A stretch of 64,000 nt of DNA from an uncultured Shewanella sp. (lineage in GTDB: Bacteria; Pseudomonadota; Gammaproteobacteria; Enterobacterales; Shewanellaceae), in contig NZ_CANMUW010000006.1 in NCBI RefSeq assembly GCF_947501225.1, positions 1 to 64,000 on the forward strand, written 5' to 3'. Position 1 is the stretch's first letter; each line of letters starts with the position of its first letter. Of this stretch, positions 9,463 through 19,211 are shown piece by piece. The position numbers and the translations under genes were made by a program. The notes under the pieces are model-generated. The model made no database searches, was not told where the DNA came from, and saw nothing but the letters and a program-made list of their open reading frames with translations.

Positions 9463-11190
9463 ATGAGTGAGACTGTTGCCATGACTGTAGAAAATGTTGA
9501 AGAGAAATTATCGGTTAATGAACACCTGAAGACCGACAGTGACTACCTCAGGGGAAGTATTGAAGAGGGGCTGGATACGGCTGTCACCGGCGCATTCAGC
9601 GAAGGCGATCAGCAGTTGATCAAGTTCCACGGCTTTTACCAGCAAGATGATCGGGATCTGCGTAACGAACGTAAAGAGCAGAAGCTTGAACCTCTCTATA
9701 GCTTCATGTTGCGTGCCCGAGTTGCCGGCGGGGTGTGTACACCCGACCAGTGGCTGGGTGTCGATGAGATAGCCTCGACATTGACCAGTTCCAACAGCAT
9801 TCGACTCACGACCCGACAGACGTTTCAATATCATGGGATCTCGAAGCGCAATCTTAAGACCTTGATCCAGGGGCTGGACAGGAAGGCACTGGACTCTATC
9901 GCGGCTTGTGGTGATGTAAACCGAAACGTGATGTGTAATCCGAACCCTGTCGAATCACGCCTCCATGAGCAGGCTTATTACTGGGCTAAACAGTTGTCTG
10001 ATACCTATCTGCCAAGGACCAAGGCCTATGCCGAGATCTGGTTGGGAGATGACAAGGTTGCAACCAGTGAGGGAGATGAGGTGGAGCCGGTTTACGGTAA
10101 GACTTACCTGCCGCGTAAGTTTAAGATGGCCGTCGCCGTGCCGCCGGATAATGATGTAGATGTTTATACCAATGATCTTGGCTTTATCGCCGTTGCACAA
10201 GAGGGGGAGCTTGTAGGTTTTAACCTGGTTGCCGGTGGTGGTATGGGGTCTACCCACGGCGAGGTCGAGACCTTCCCGCGTCTAGCCGATGACTTTGGTT
10301 TTATTAAGGCCGAAGACACCCTCAAGTTTGCCGAAGCTGTACTGAAGGTTCAGCGTGACTGGGGGAACCGCTCTAACCGTAAGCAGTCGCGACTCAAGTA
10401 CACCATAGTCAAGCATGGTTTCGAAGCCTTCAAGGCTGAAGTTGAAAAGCGCGCCGGTGTTAAGTTTGAGCCTAAGCGTGAAGTGGTGATCGGCGATCGC
10501 GGCGATCGTTACGGCTGGATAAAAGGGGTGGATAATAACTGGCACCTGACACTCTTTATCGAAGGTGGTCGAATCAAAGACCTTCCGGGACAACCACTAC
10601 AGACAGGGTTGAGGGAGATAGCTAAAATCCACAAGGGTGATTTTAGAATGACCTCAAATCAAAACTTCATCATCGCCGGTGTTGCCGACGAGGATAAAGA
10701 TGCGATCGAAGCCCTGGCTCGCAGTCATGGTTTGATGGGTAAGCTAATCAGCGAAACCCGTGGTCGCTCTATCGCCTGTGTGGCTCTGCCCACCTGTGCG
10801 CTGGCTATGGCCGAGGCGGAACGTTACTTCCCCGATTTCCTGACTAAGGTTGAAGCCTTGCAGGAGAAACATGGTTTCAAGGATCAAGGCATAGTGATCC
10901 GTATGACGGGATGCCCCAACGGGTGTGCCAGACCCTTTGCCGCCGAAATTGGTCTGGTGGGTAAGGCACCGGGACGATACAACCTATATATCGGAGCCAG
11001 TTTTGAAGGGACCAGACTGAATAAACTCTATCGTGAGAATATTCAGGAAGCCGAGATCTTATCTGAACTGGATCTCTTGTTTGCGCGTTATGTCAGTGAG
11101 CGTGAAGAGGGGGAAACCTTTGGTAACTTCACGGTACGTTCCGGCGTGGTGAAGGCGGTTATCGATGCCGCTAAGGACTTTCATGGCTAA
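9463..11190 (+). CDS. cysI: Sulfite reductase [NADPH] hemoprotein beta subunit
   Basis: A 575-residue siroheme and 4Fe-4S enzyme that reduces sulfite by six electrons to sulfide. The four cluster cysteines are visible: Cys439 and Cys445 in [16 protein letters not shown], and Cys484 and Cys488 in [10 protein letters not shown], the same spacing as E. coli CysI. The earlier [10 protein letters not shown] segment belongs to the conserved siroheme-binding core. An alternative ATG six codons in is possible. cysH starts within its last codons. It needs siroheme, whose first committed enzyme is encoded by cobA later in the window. Confidence 0.97.
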   Translation: MSETVAMTVENVEEKLSVNEHLKTDSDYLRGSIEEGLDTAVTGAFSEGDQQLIKFHGFYQQDDRDLRNERKEQKLEPLYSFMLRARVAGGVCTPDQWLGVDEIASTLTSSNSIRLTTRQTFQYHGISKRNLKTLIQGLDRKALDSIAACGDVNRNVMCNPNPVESRLHEQAYYWAKQLSDTYLPRTKAYAEIWLGDDKVATSEGDEVEPVYGKTYLPRKFKMAVAVPPDNDVDVYTNDLGFIAVAQEGELVGFNLVAGGGMGSTHGEVETFPRLADDFGFIKAEDTLKFAEAVLKVQRDWGNRSNRKQSRLKYTIVKHGFEAFKAEVEKRAGVKFEPKREVVIGDRGDRYGWIKGVDNNWHLTLFIEGGRIKDLPGQPLQTGLREIAKIHKGDFRMTSNQNFIIAGVADEDKDAIEALARSHGLMGKLISETRGRSIACVALPTCALAMAEAERYFPDFLTKVEALQEKHGFKDQGIVIRMTGCPNGCARPFAAEIGLVGKAPGRYNLYIGASFEGTRLNKLYRENIQEAEILSELDLLFARYVSEREEGETFGNFTVRSGVVKAVIDAAKDFHG

Positions 11191-11950
11191 CTCTTTAAAG
11201 GTGGAATCGGTCGTATCGGCCGATGAACTCCTGGCGTTATTGAACGCCCCGGAAGTCGAGCAGCGGCTCGAACTCGAGCGTATTAATCAGTTTCTTGCTG
11301 AATTAACTCCCGCTCAGAGGGTTAGCTGGGGACTCGAATATCTGCCTGGAAATCATGCGCTTTCATCAAGTTTTGGGATCCAGGCTGCCGTAATGTTGCA
11401 TCTGCTCAGCGCTCAGAAGGCGGATATTCCGGTCATACTGACAGATACCGGTTACCTCTTCTCCGAGACGTATCGCTTCATCGATGAGCTAACCGAACGG
11501 TTAAAGTTAAACCTTAAGGTTTTTGCATCGCCGATGACACCGGCCTGGCAGGAGGCGCGTTTTGGCTTGCTGTGGGAGAAAGGCTTAGACGGGTTAGATC
11601 AATATAATCGTATGAATAAGGTCGAACCTATGCAGCGGGCACTGAGTGAGCTGAAGGTGGGGACCTGGTTTGCCGGCTTGCGCCGCTCACAATCGAGTAC
11701 CCGTGAGGCGTTGCCGGTTTTGGCTATTCATGGTTCGCGTTATAAGATCTTGCCGATCCTCGAGTGGAACAATAAAGATGTCCATGAGTATCTTACCGAA
11801 CATGATCTCCCCTATCATCCATTATGGGAGCAAGGTTATGTCTCAGTCGGAGATGTTCACTCCAGTAAGCCGCTCGAGTTAGGCATGAGCGAAGAGGAGA
11901 CACGCTTCAATGGCTTGAAGCGTGAGTGTGGTCTGCACTATGAGATCTAA
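11183..11950 (+). CDS. cysH: Phosphoadenylylsulfate (PAPS) reductase
   Basis: A 255-residue cytoplasmic enzyme reducing PAPS to sulfite with thioredoxin. The ATG at 11183 is chosen because AAGGA lies five bases upstream and it overlaps the end of cysI, giving translational coupling. The open frame extends upstream to 11165 without support. SSFGIQAAV near the N-terminus is the PP-loop region, and the redox cysteine is Cys249 in ECGLHYEI at the C-terminus. No extra cysteine pairs for a 4Fe-4S cluster are present, so it is the PAPS-type, not the APS-type, enzyme. Last gene of cysJIH, followed by a terminator. Confidence 0.96.
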   Translation: MANSLKVESVVSADELLALLNAPEVEQRLELERINQFLAELTPAQRVSWGLEYLPGNHALSSSFGIQAAVMLHLLSAQKADIPVILTDTGYLFSETYRFIDELTERLKLNLKVFASPMTPAWQEARFGLLWEKGLDGLDQYNRMNKVEPMQRALSELKVGTWFAGLRRSQSSTREALPVLAIHGSRYKILPILEWNNKDVHEYLTEHDLPYHPLWEQGYVSVGDVHSSKPLELGMSEEETRFNGLKRECGLHYEI

Positions 11951-11978
11951 GCCGATACACCTCTTCACTTAAGGTAGA

Positions 11979-12009
11979 GGAGTCACTGTTTAGTGGCTCC
12001 TTTTGTTTT
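11979..12009 (+). terminator. Rho-independent terminator of cysJIH
   Basis: Stem GGAGTCACT / AGTGGCTCC (one G-U pair) with a GTTT loop, followed by TTTTGTTTT, 28 bases past the cysH stop. Confidence 0.88.
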
Positions 12010-12244
12010 CAATCGATATTCATCACTGTCTAGTGAGCGAGCCGATTCATCTTTGTGGATAACAGGATACGCATGACACCGTTGTCATCTGTCTAATTTT
12101 ACGAGTTTTAATCTTCCGGGATTATACTTTAGTTTTATTTTTATAATTTTTTTGTACATAAATACCCACAAACTTATGCACAGCTCTTTTTTTAGTCTAT
12201 AGTTTGTGGTTCCCGTAGGTGGTTTTAGAATGCTGTTCTGTATC

Positions 12245-12538
12245 GAGTCTCTCATCTGTAGAGTTGGACTCAGTGCTTTTTAGTTCTTCCTTGAGCCTTT
12301 ATCATCACCCATTTGATGATGCTCACTAAAAGTCACAGGCAGAGCCGTCGGCAAACAAAAACCTTGCTCGTTTCACAGCCTGAAATGAGCGCGTGACTTT
12401 GATTGGCTTGCTGGCGCCTGCTTAATCAAAAGCCGTTACACCTGAATAGCCCGACGTGGCTATTCAGGTTGTATCTCAGGTTTTGCTTGATACCTTCCCT
12501 GTCAACCACTCCCGCAAACGTGTTAACACTCCCGGTAT
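12245..12538. ncRNA. Candidate structured RNA: run of consecutive hairpins
   Basis: Within a 715-base gap after cysH, inverted repeats follow one another with little space between. GAGTC/GACTC at 12245-12271. ATCATCA/TGATGAT at 12301-12320. AAAGTCAC/GTGACTTT at 12329-12400, enclosing GCTCGTTTCA/TGAAATGAGC at 12366-12390. TTTGATT/AATCAAA at 12398-12430, sharing three bases with the previous stem. A perfect 12-bp stem ACCTGAATAGCC/GGCTATTCAGGT at 12440-12469. A weak ATACC/GGTAT closure at 12490-12538. No T run follows the 12-bp stem on either strand, so it is not a simple terminator. It matches no riboswitch or RNA family I know; strand is undetermined. It could instead be a 5' leader of the next gene or a relic. 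Confidence 0.4.
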
Positions 12539-12724
12539 GAGATATCCCCTCTTTGGCTAGTTTGTAACTTAGGCACTCTCAGTGGATTTTGAAAGGTTTG
12601 GTACGATTGCGGTCACCGGAGGCGGCTTCCCATATGAACCATCGATATAGTATATTGAAACCTGTCTACAGGGAGCCCTCATAGGTAGACACTCATTTGG
12701 TTAATTTAAAATGGAGTTTGATGG

Positions 12725-14461
12725 ATGAAGAGATTATTAATTGCGGCGGCCGTGGTCGCGGCTGGTGCGGGTGGATATTGGCTGAGTCAAGAGATGCCTG
12801 GTTCTGCTTCCGGTCAACCAGACAGTGTACTTGCCTCAATTCCCGCCGATACTCCGCTTTTTTCTGGCCAGCTTAAGCCCTTCCCTATCAAGTCTTATGT
12901 GAATTCACTCTCTCAAAGTTATAAGCACTCTCCCGAAGAGCTTTTTGCAGAGTTAGAGCAGTCTGACGATACGAGAGCTGCATTTCTCTTGAGTCTGGGT
13001 CGTGCCTATATGGACAGCCTGAAAAGCGGTGAGCAATTTATCACCACCTTTGGCTTATCTGAAGAGGTCCGTAGTTATTTCTACACTCTGGGTATCTTAC
13101 CAGTGATGAAACTTGAGGTGGAGAAGCCGGAGGCGATCTGGGCACTGCTGGATAAGGCGGAGCAGGAGAGTGGGTACACCCATGAGAGCAGAATGCTGAA
13201 GGGACTGGAGTATCGGGTCTATACCCTCAGCGATATCGGCGATCCGGACAAGTTAGAGCTACTGATTGCCCAAAAAGATGGCTTACTAACCGCGACGCTC
13301 AATAGCGCGTTTATCGATCAGCCTACCCTTGAGACGGCTTTGGCTCTTCGTCCGGTTCCATCCTCGTTGGCCGATTCAGGCATTTTGGAGCAGATCATCT
13401 CCACTCATGGTTTCAGCGATGAGGCTGTGGGCTACATCAATCATCAGGAGATAGTCAAAGCTCTCACCACGAAAGAGGGAAATCAGCTGGCTCGACAGAT
13501 TACCGCTTTCTCTGAGCATGAGGGGGAAGCTCCCCTTGCCGGACTGAGAACTCCGGAGTGTCATCAAGAGTTTTCAGCGATTACCGCTAACTGGCCGCGC
13601 ACCGTATTTGGGTTAAACAGCGTCAGTATAAGAGATGAGCAGAGCAGCTTCGATATCTCCACCATAATCGAGAGTAAGAATCAGCCTCTGCTCAATGCGT
13701 TGAAGAAGATGCGTGGCTTCATACCCGGCTATGTAAAAAATTCGGGCGACTCGGTGTTTTCGATGGGAGTGGGCATTGAGCTCAATCAGCTGGTGCCCTC
13801 CTTGACCGCGGTTTGGGATGAGCTACTGCAGCCGCAATACCAGTGTCAGGTGCTGCAGGAGTTTCAGCAGGAGCTGTCGGGTCAGAGCCCGGCCATGTTA
13901 GGGATGTTTACCGGTATGGCAAATGGTGTGAGAGGGGTGAGTGCTGCGCTTATCGATTATACCTTTGCAGACCTTCAGGGTGAGCCACAACTTGAGAGTG
14001 TCGATGCCATCGTAAGTTTGTCAGCCGATAATCCGGCAATGCTGTTCAACATGGTAAAGCCTTTTGCCCCCGAGCTGGCTGATATTCAACTGCGTCAAGA
14101 CGGTAGCGTTATCGATCTCTCTCACCTGCTTCCTCTGCCGGCTGAATATGGTATCAAGCCGAAGATCGCAGTAAAAGGCAATCACCTGGTGCTGTTCAAT
14201 GGTGATAAGGCTGAGTCCATCGCCGAGCAGCTTGCCAATGAGCCGTTAAGTGATAATGGTTTGTATAACATTTCCTTAGATTATAAAAAGTTATTTACTC
14301 CAATCGTGACCTTTGCCGAGATGACCGGGGAGCCGCTTCCCGAAGAGCTCTCTATGATGAAGGATTATGATATGCAGGTGAAAATGGGCGTGGATATCAA
14401 TGCGCAAGGCATCATCTTCGACTCCTATATCAATAACAAAGTTACACCGGCGGAAGAGTAA
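12725..14461 (+). CDS. Uncharacterised exported or membrane-anchored protein
   Basis: A 578-residue protein. Residues 1-20 (KRLLIAAAVVAAGAGGYWLS) form a signal anchor or signal peptide, so most of it is probably periplasmic. The first Met follows ATGGAGTTTG, a workable ribosome-binding site. The body has no cofactor motif; it contains repeated alpha/beta segments and only two cysteines, in TPECHQEF and QYQCQVLQ, which could form a disulfide. I recall similar conserved hypothetical proteins in Shewanella, but no function. It stands alone between the hairpin-rich gap and a strong terminator. Confidence 0.8.
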   Translation: MKRLLIAAAVVAAGAGGYWLSQEMPGSASGQPDSVLASIPADTPLFSGQLKPFPIKSYVNSLSQSYKHSPEELFAELEQSDDTRAAFLLSLGRAYMDSLKSGEQFITTFGLSEEVRSYFYTLGILPVMKLEVEKPEAIWALLDKAEQESGYTHESRMLKGLEYRVYTLSDIGDPDKLELLIAQKDGLLTATLNSAFIDQPTLETALALRPVPSSLADSGILEQIISTHGFSDEAVGYINHQEIVKALTTKEGNQLARQITAFSEHEGEAPLAGLRTPECHQEFSAITANWPRTVFGLNSVSIRDEQSSFDISTIIESKNQPLLNALKKMRGFIPGYVKNSGDSVFSMGVGIELNQLVPSLTAVWDELLQPQYQCQVLQEFQQELSGQSPAMLGMFTGMANGVRGVSAALIDYTFADLQGEPQLESVDAIVSLSADNPAMLFNMVKPFAPELADIQLRQDGSVIDLSHLLPLPAEYGIKPKIAVKGNHLVLFNGDKAESIAEQLANEPLSDNGLYNISLDYKKLFTPIVTFAEMTGEPLPEELSMMKDYDMQVKMGVDINAQGIIFDSYINNKVTPAEE

Positions 14462-14485
14462 GTTAACATAAGACCTTCTCCGGAT

Positions 14486-14510
14486 AGAGCCAGCATTGCT
14501 GGCTCTTTTT
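14486..14510 (+). terminator. Rho-independent terminator
   Basis: Perfect nine-pair stem AGAGCCAGC/GCTGGCTCT with an ATT loop and TTTTT, 24 bases past the stop of the 578-residue gene. Confidence 0.92.
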
Positions 14511-14541
14511 ATTGGTTTATACCCTAGAAAAAAGGTGCGTT

Positions 14542-14955
14542 ATGTTGATTTCCGGCATGTTTTTGAAAGCAAATGAGGTTCGTATAGTCACCTTGAGCGG
14601 GACTCGCGCTGATCATCAGTTGGTCGCTCCCAAGAGGAATAAGCTTACCCTGATTAAGAATCCGACTCAGGAGGAGGTAAGGCTCTTCGGTGAGCAGGTA
14701 AAGGCGTTTTGCCTCGAACACGGTATCGATAAAGTGGTGTTGAACCGACGAGCGAGCAAGGGGCAGGGCGCCGGAGGCGCCGGGACGTTCCTGATGGAGG
14801 GAGTGATTCTGGCCCTGTCGCCGGCGACTGTCGAACTTGTGCATCCGGCGACGGTCAGAGCGACAGATAAGCGCACATCGGATATGAAAGTGTTGAAACC
14901 GAAGACGGTAGATCTGGGTAAGGCTTACGATCTGGCATTCGAGTTGCTGGATTAA
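14542..14955 (+). CDS. DUF3010-like protein
   Basis: A 137-residue soluble protein from the ATG at 14542, preceded by AAAGGTGCGTT; the open frame reaches back to 14512 without a ribosome-binding site. The pattern LKANEVRIVTLSG, then LNRRASKGQGAGGAGTFLME and VELVHPATVRATDKR resembles the small DUF3010 family, which looks like an RNase H-fold nuclease relative with a KGxxAGG loop. The family's activity is unknown to me. Flanking genes are unrelated. Assignment rests on recalled sequence patterns and is moderate. Confidence 0.75.
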   Translation: MLISGMFLKANEVRIVTLSGTRADHQLVAPKRNKLTLIKNPTQEEVRLFGEQVKAFCLEHGIDKVVLNRRASKGQGAGGAGTFLMEGVILALSPATVELVHPATVRATDKRTSDMKVLKPKTVDLGKAYDLAFELLD

Positions 14956-15080
14956 TTGTATAAAAACAACTGCTAATTACTTCCCCCTTACTCAGTGTCT
15001 TGTGAGCGCCAGCGTGTTGGTTGTGATTGATAATTTACTTAGATATTCCATCGACGCCTCAAGTAGGGTATAAGAGCGCT

Positions 15081-15935
15081 ATGAAAATTCCGAAACGTAT
15101 TCAGCCTCTCGTAGATGAAGGCTTAGTTGATGAAGTTATTCGTCCATTAATGAGCGGCAAAGAGGCCGATGTCTTTGTTGTTCGCTGTGGCGGCGAAGTT
15201 CGATGTGCCAAAATTTACAAGGAAGCCGAGAAGCGCAGCTTTAAGCAGGCGGTTCAATACCGTGAGGGCAGGAAGAGCCGCAATAGCCGGCGAGCCCGGG
15301 CAATGGAGAAAGGCTCGAAATTTGGCCGCAATGAACAGGAGCAGGCCTGGCAGAATGCCGAGGTCGACGCCCTGTTTCGCCTCGCGTATGCCGGTGTAAG
15401 AGTGCCACAACCCTATGGCTGTTTCGATGGTGTATTACTGATGGAGCTGATCACCGACGAGCAGGGTTTTGTCGCTCCCAGATTAAACGATGTCACATTG
15501 ACGCCGGATCAGGCTCTGGCGCACCATAAATTGGTTATGAAAGATGTGCAACGCATGCTCTGTGCAGGCTTGGTTCATGGCGATCTGTCTGAATTTAATG
15601 TCCTGCTGGACAGTACTGGTCCGGTGATCATCGACCTCCCTCAAGCCGTCGATGCGGCAGCGAATAATAATGCCAAGAGAATGCTTGAGCGTGATGTGAA
15701 TAATATGACTCACTATTATGGTCAGTTTGCCCCGGAGTTGCTCAAGACTAAGTATGCTAAGGAGATGTGGGCGCTGTTCGAGTCGGCTAAGTTAAACCCC
15801 GAGTCAGAATTGACCGGGAAATTTAAAGAGAGCACTAAGGCCGCCGATGTCGAATCTGTGCTGGCCGAGATTGAAGCTGCCTTCGAAGAGGAACAGGCGC
15901 GCAAAGTGCGGATCCGTGAGGCGGTAGAGGGGTAG
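15081..15935 (+). CDS. RIO-type serine/threonine protein kinase
   Basis: A 284-residue cytoplasmic kinase-like protein; the ATG at 15081 is preferred over the longer open frame from 15027. It has the RIO signatures: GKEADVF loop near residues 26-32, catalytic HGDLSEFNVLL with His166 and Asp168, and the metal-binding IIDLPQAVD with Asp185 in place of DFG. RIO kinases act in ribosome maturation in eukaryotes and archaea; the bacterial members' targets are poorly known. A basic EGRKSRNSRRARAMEKGSKF segment near 64-83 could contact RNA. A 25-bp tandem repeat begins at the last base of its stop codon. Confidence 0.92.
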   Translation: MKIPKRIQPLVDEGLVDEVIRPLMSGKEADVFVVRCGGEVRCAKIYKEAEKRSFKQAVQYREGRKSRNSRRARAMEKGSKFGRNEQEQAWQNAEVDALFRLAYAGVRVPQPYGCFDGVLLMELITDEQGFVAPRLNDVTLTPDQALAHHKLVMKDVQRMLCAGLVHGDLSEFNVLLDSTGPVIIDLPQAVDAAANNNAKRMLERDVNNMTHYYGQFAPELLKTKYAKEMWALFESAKLNPESELTGKFKESTKAADVESVLAEIEAAFEEEQARKVRIREAVEG

Positions 15936-16009
15936 AGCAGAGATGACGCTGCGCTGGTGGAGCAGAGATGATGCTGCGCTGGTAGAGCTGAGATGACGCT
16001 TCGCTAACA
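15935..16009 (+). repeat. 25-bp tandem repeat, three copies
   Basis: Three adjoining copies of GAGCAGAGATGACGCTGCGC followed by TGGTG at 15935, 15960 and 15985, the third more diverged. The array starts at the final G of the RIO kinase stop codon and is followed by further GCGAAG-rich sequence up to 16077. Confidence 0.9.
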
Positions 16010-16077
16010 GGGCGAAGCCCGTCGAATAGGCAGAGCCGTCCGCGAAGCGATAGGCCGTAGACCGTCATCTTAGCTTT

Positions 16078-16611
16078 TTATTGCTGTTTTTCAATTCCCA
16101 ACTGCTTCAGTGTTGCCGCAATATCTTCCGCTGCTGTTTCGGCGTTAATGTCCTCGTCTATCTTCAGGATTCTCCCGTCCTTGCCAATATAAAATGTTAC
16201 CCGGCTGGCGACGCGGACAAAGTTGAGTACATCATAAGCTTTCGCCGTCTCTTTGGTCGGGTCGCTTAACATGGGAAAGTCCGCTTTCTGTTTCTTGGCG
16301 AAGTCCCGGTTATCCTCTAAGTCGTCGACGCTTGCCATCATATAGGCTGCATTGTATTCACGGATCAGGTGACCTTTTTGAACCAAAGAGCGGCACTCTA
16401 GGGTGCAGCCTCGGGTATTGGCCATGGGGTACCAGGCCAGAACTAATGTCTGTTTTCCCAGATAATCCTTAAGTTGGTAGAATTCGCCGTTGGTGGACTG
16501 CAATCTGAAGTCCGGAGCTCTGTCTCCGACCTTTAGGTCGCTTGCCTGCAGATAGGCAGAGCAGGTAAGTATCAAAGAAAGGAACAGTATTTTAGTCAGC
16601 TTAATCATCAC
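16078..16611 (-). CDS. Exported peroxiredoxin (AhpC/TSA, BCP-like)
   Basis: A 177-residue thiol peroxidase with a signal peptide (residues 1-23, ending in YLQAS), so it should act in the periplasm rather than the cytoplasm, unlike typical BCP/PrxQ. Core motifs: VGDRAPDF near 28-35 and PMANTRGCTLEC with the PXXXTXXC peroxidatic Cys69 and a second Cys73. That spacing of four differs from the usual five in BCP proteins, so whether Cys73 is the resolving residue is uncertain. It converges with the RIO kinase gene. Likely role is removal of peroxides using an unidentified reductant. Confidence 0.85.
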   Translation of the reverse strand: MMIKLTKILFLSLILTCSAYLQASDLKVGDRAPDFRLQSTNGEFYQLKDYLGKQTLVLAWYPMANTRGCTLECRSLVQKGHLIREYNAAYMMASVDDLEDNRDFAKKQKADFPMLSDPTKETAKAYDVLNFVRVASRVTFYIGKDGRILKIDEDINAETAAEDIAATLKQLGIEKQQ

Positions 16612-16671
16612 TATCTCCAGGAACCGTTAATCCGTTAATTCAATTGTACTAACAGGCTAAAAAAATCAAAG

Positions 16672-17052
16672 CTAACAGATGTTACAGCTTATTTTTAGCT
16701 TTACTCTTTCGTTTCCCTCAACCAGAGTCGAGAGGCTCTCGCCGGAATCAACATTGATAACTTGTTGTTTCGGTTTGGCTATATCTTTGTCGTGATGTTC
16801 GATTATGATTGAGAAAATAATCCTTATCACGCCATTGGAACCGATAGTGGGAAGCACAGAGATATTGGCCTCAGGATTGGAGAAGTGGCACTCCATGTCG
16901 GCCTGACATGTTTGAGTATCCTTGATTATAGTCATCTCATCGAGCCACAACTCCAGAGTGAGTGATAACCTGGGCTTGACCGATAGCTCAAATTTTTCAG
17001 CTTTCTTCCTGTATTGCGCATTGAGATAGAAGCCGCCGATTGGACTGCTCAT
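16672..17052 (-). CDS. Hypothetical protein, 126 residues
   Basis: No family recognised. Mostly beta-like with alternating hydrophobic residues (LSLTLELWLDEMTII, GVIRIIFSIIIEHHD). Four cysteines, two in CQADMEC and two in the terminal CNIC. No signal peptide or membrane helix. Its start has AATATAAGAATG immediately upstream and no clear Shine-Dalgarno sequence. It lies between the peroxiredoxin and another small minus-strand gene, but gaps are too long to call an operon. Confidence 0.6.
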   Translation of the reverse strand: MSSPIGGFYLNAQYRKKAEKFELSVKPRLSLTLELWLDEMTIIKDTQTCQADMECHFSNPEANISVLPTIGSNGVIRIIFSIIIEHHDKDIAKPKQQVINVDSGESLSTLVEGNERVKLKISCNIC

Positions 17053-17201
17053 TCTTATATTCCATTATCTGTATAATTTGAGGCGATAAATTCCCTGTGG
17101 AGAGGAGTCATTCATATTTGGCATTACTAATATTAGTAATAACTCTACTATGCATCCCGGTCGTTTTCTAGAGCAATGAAGTTTTTTATCGGGCCGAAGA
17201 A

Positions 17202-17549
17202 TTAGCTGTTTTGGTTATTTTCTTTTTCAATCAGAAAGTTAGCATAGTTGACCCAATCTATGATGAGCGCCTTGATAAGCATCTCGGTTCCTGCATCGGC
17301 ATTAGGGTGATCGGCTTTACGTTTGAGTGTTTCTACGACCCTTCTGACCTCTATCGGCTCGAGGGATAACCTGAAATTATCCTTAGGGCTGGGGCTGGCA
17401 TCGGACTGCGGGTTGATGGGGCCACGCATCTGATTTTGGACATGAAGTGCCAGTTTCGGGTCAACACCACGAAGCAGGGCGACGGTCATGCGCAGGGCTC
17501 CGCGGTTAAAGGTATCTGCCGTTAACAGATGCTTTGCCTGAGTGGGCAT
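17202..17549 (-). CDS. Hypothetical protein, 115 residues
   Basis: A soluble, mainly helical protein. The N-terminal HLLTADTFNRGALRMTVALL and C-terminal TEMLIKALIIDWVNYANFLI helices flank a polar PQSDASPSPKD linker. Upstream AGGAGAGAAG gives a good ribosome-binding site, supporting translation. I do not recognise a family or function. Confidence 0.7.
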   Translation of the reverse strand: MPTQAKHLLTADTFNRGALRMTVALLRGVDPKLALHVQNQMRGPINPQSDASPSPKDNFRLSLEPIEVRRVVETLKRKADHPNADAGTEMLIKALIIDWVNYANFLIEKENNQNS

Positions 17550-17663
17550 CTCTTCTCTCCTTCATTGTTTGTCATTGAACAATGAGTATAAATTTATCTG
17601 CTCGATAGTCCTGACTGGCACTCTACATATAGATACCAGGCTCAAAGGCTACATAATTAATGT

Positions 17664-19211
17664 CTAAGGAGTGGTGAGGTTCAACGCTTTGATATAGCCG
17701 GTTGTCGATTTGCCTGTATCGCCTTGCCTGAACCTTCGATTAGAGGTCGTCGCCAGTGGTTCCCCACTGCTCTCTTTTGCCTCGGTGAGCAAGGTGAGTA
17801 ACCCCTCCCAATGAATACTTTCATCAATAGGTAGCTCGATATCCGGTCGGGTACCCTGTCCCGACAGTAACTCTCCCCGGGCATTGTAGATAATACTTGC
17901 TGTGAGCTTTACGTCAATTTTGCTATGGGGTAACTTGAAGCTGTAATGCCTGCCGAAATCACCGAATGTTCGCTCACCAACCAGGGTGACGCCGGGTAGA
18001 GATTTCGCCACATACGCAATCCATTCGCACTCTTTGCGACAACCTGGCCCTATCAATAACGCTACATGGCCCTCCCCGGAAGCTGCCATGTTTGATTTTG
18101 CAGAGGAGGGGAGAGGGGTGTACCTGCCATGCCACAGCCCGAAGCCTTCGCTGTTTTCAATCTCTATCTGTTGGCTTATATCTGTCAATGCTATCTGTTC
18201 GAAGAAGTCGAACTCGTCGAAGGGGCGAAAGTGAAGTGGTCTTAAGAAGTCGCTCCTGAAGCCTATGGCGCGCCGATATTGAGACAGTGCCAGGATATGA
18301 GCACCCGTTTCATCGAGGGGCGGGAGTGTACCGGGTTCGGCAAACTCCTCTGTCAGCAGTTGTAGTAGTCTATCACTGGAGCCTGTTGTATCGGTAAGAT
18401 CTAATACGGTTAAAGAGGCTTCGAAGGCAAATTGCAATTGAGTCAGAGATGGGCTACCCGTCTTGAAATCTGTTAGCTCGGTGACTTTAACCAGGGAAAC
18501 TCTCTTTTCTATGGCGGCAGGGGGCTGGTGAATCACAGTTCTTGTCGGCAGAGGGGTTGCGGCCACATCAAGGTTCAGCTGTATTTCAGAGTCGATATGA
18601 TCTGTCAGCGTTAACCTGACCCTATCGCTGATTGCCAACCCCATCTCCCCTCGCAACATATTCAGTTGCGAAAGCCGCTCTACCTGCTGCGATGGGCTCA
18701 GTTGCAGGGCTTTTGGGACAAATTGTTGGCTGATACTTACCCAGCGTGAGAGTGGAATCCCGTCGATATGAGTGATAAACGGATGTTGCGGATCCAATGG
18801 TTGTGCCCCCTCATTCAGAGCCAGCCAGCTCCCTTGCAGCGGCTTCAACCGAATCGGCAGGAAGCCCGTTGCCGGTGAGGGGGAGCGGGTACGCGAACCC
18901 GGGTCGTTAAGCATGGCAACTAACTTCATCACCTCGGTGTTGAATCTTTGGCTGGTAATATTGATGGGGTAGCGATACAGGATAGAGTCGACAGCACTCT
19001 CAATCTGCTTCAGGCGTGAGCTATCCAGACTCGAAAAGGCAGAGTGTACTCTGATCTCATTCACCAGAGTATCGAGATCGGCACGCATCTCACCGTGCCT
19101 CAGGTTAACCCTGTTTTCACCAGAGGTGAGTGTCAGGCGCGCCAGCTGCAGTGTGCTGATCAGCAAACATATGCCAAACAGATTGACTATCTCTTTAAAA
19201 CCAAACTTCAT
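17664..19211 (-). CDS. S41 (C-terminal processing) peptidase-like protein lacking an evident catalytic serine
   Basis: A 515-residue protein with an N-terminal hydrophobic segment (residues 8-26), so probably anchored and facing the periplasm. The order resembles S41 peptidases: an N-terminal helical region, a middle stretch beginning FITHIDGIPL that looks like a PDZ-type fragment, then a C-terminal core. The core contains LVGERTFGDFG followed by a TASIIYNARGELLSGQGTRP segment ending in DIEL, matching the S41 fold's last strands. Where S41 enzymes have a serine-rich GSASASE motif, this protein has GPGCRKECEWIA (about 385-396). The nucleophile therefore seems replaced or lost. It may be a pseudo-enzyme or a divergent hydrolase. 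Confidence 0.65.
   Translation of the reverse strand: MKFGFKEIVNLFGICLLISTLQLARLTLTSGENRVNLRHGEMRADLDTLVNEIRVHSAFSSLDSSRLKQIESAVDSILYRYPINITSQRFNTEVMKLVAMLNDPGSRTRSPSPATGFLPIRLKPLQGSWLALNEGAQPLDPQHPFITHIDGIPLSRWVSISQQFVPKALQLSPSQQVERLSQLNMLRGEMGLAISDRVRLTLTDHIDSEIQLNLDVAATPLPTRTVIHQPPAAIEKRVSLVKVTELTDFKTGSPSLTQLQFAFEASLTVLDLTDTTGSSDRLLQLLTEEFAEPGTLPPLDETGAHILALSQYRRAIGFRSDFLRPLHFRPFDEFDFFEQIALTDISQQIEIENSEGFGLWHGRYTPLPSSAKSNMAASGEGHVALLIGPGCRKECEWIAYVAKSLPGVTLVGERTFGDFGRHYSFKLPHSKIDVKLTASIIYNARGELLSGQGTRPDIELPIDESIHWEGLLTLLTEAKESSGEPLATTSNRRFRQGDTGKSTTGYIKALNLTTP

Noticed and set aside
12440..12469. 12-bp hairpin as a terminator
   Set aside because: No T run follows on either strand.
12300..12470. 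Known riboswitch (cobalamin, TPP, FMN, c-di-GMP-I) in the cysH downstream gap
   Set aside because: The conserved core sequences of these classes are not present.
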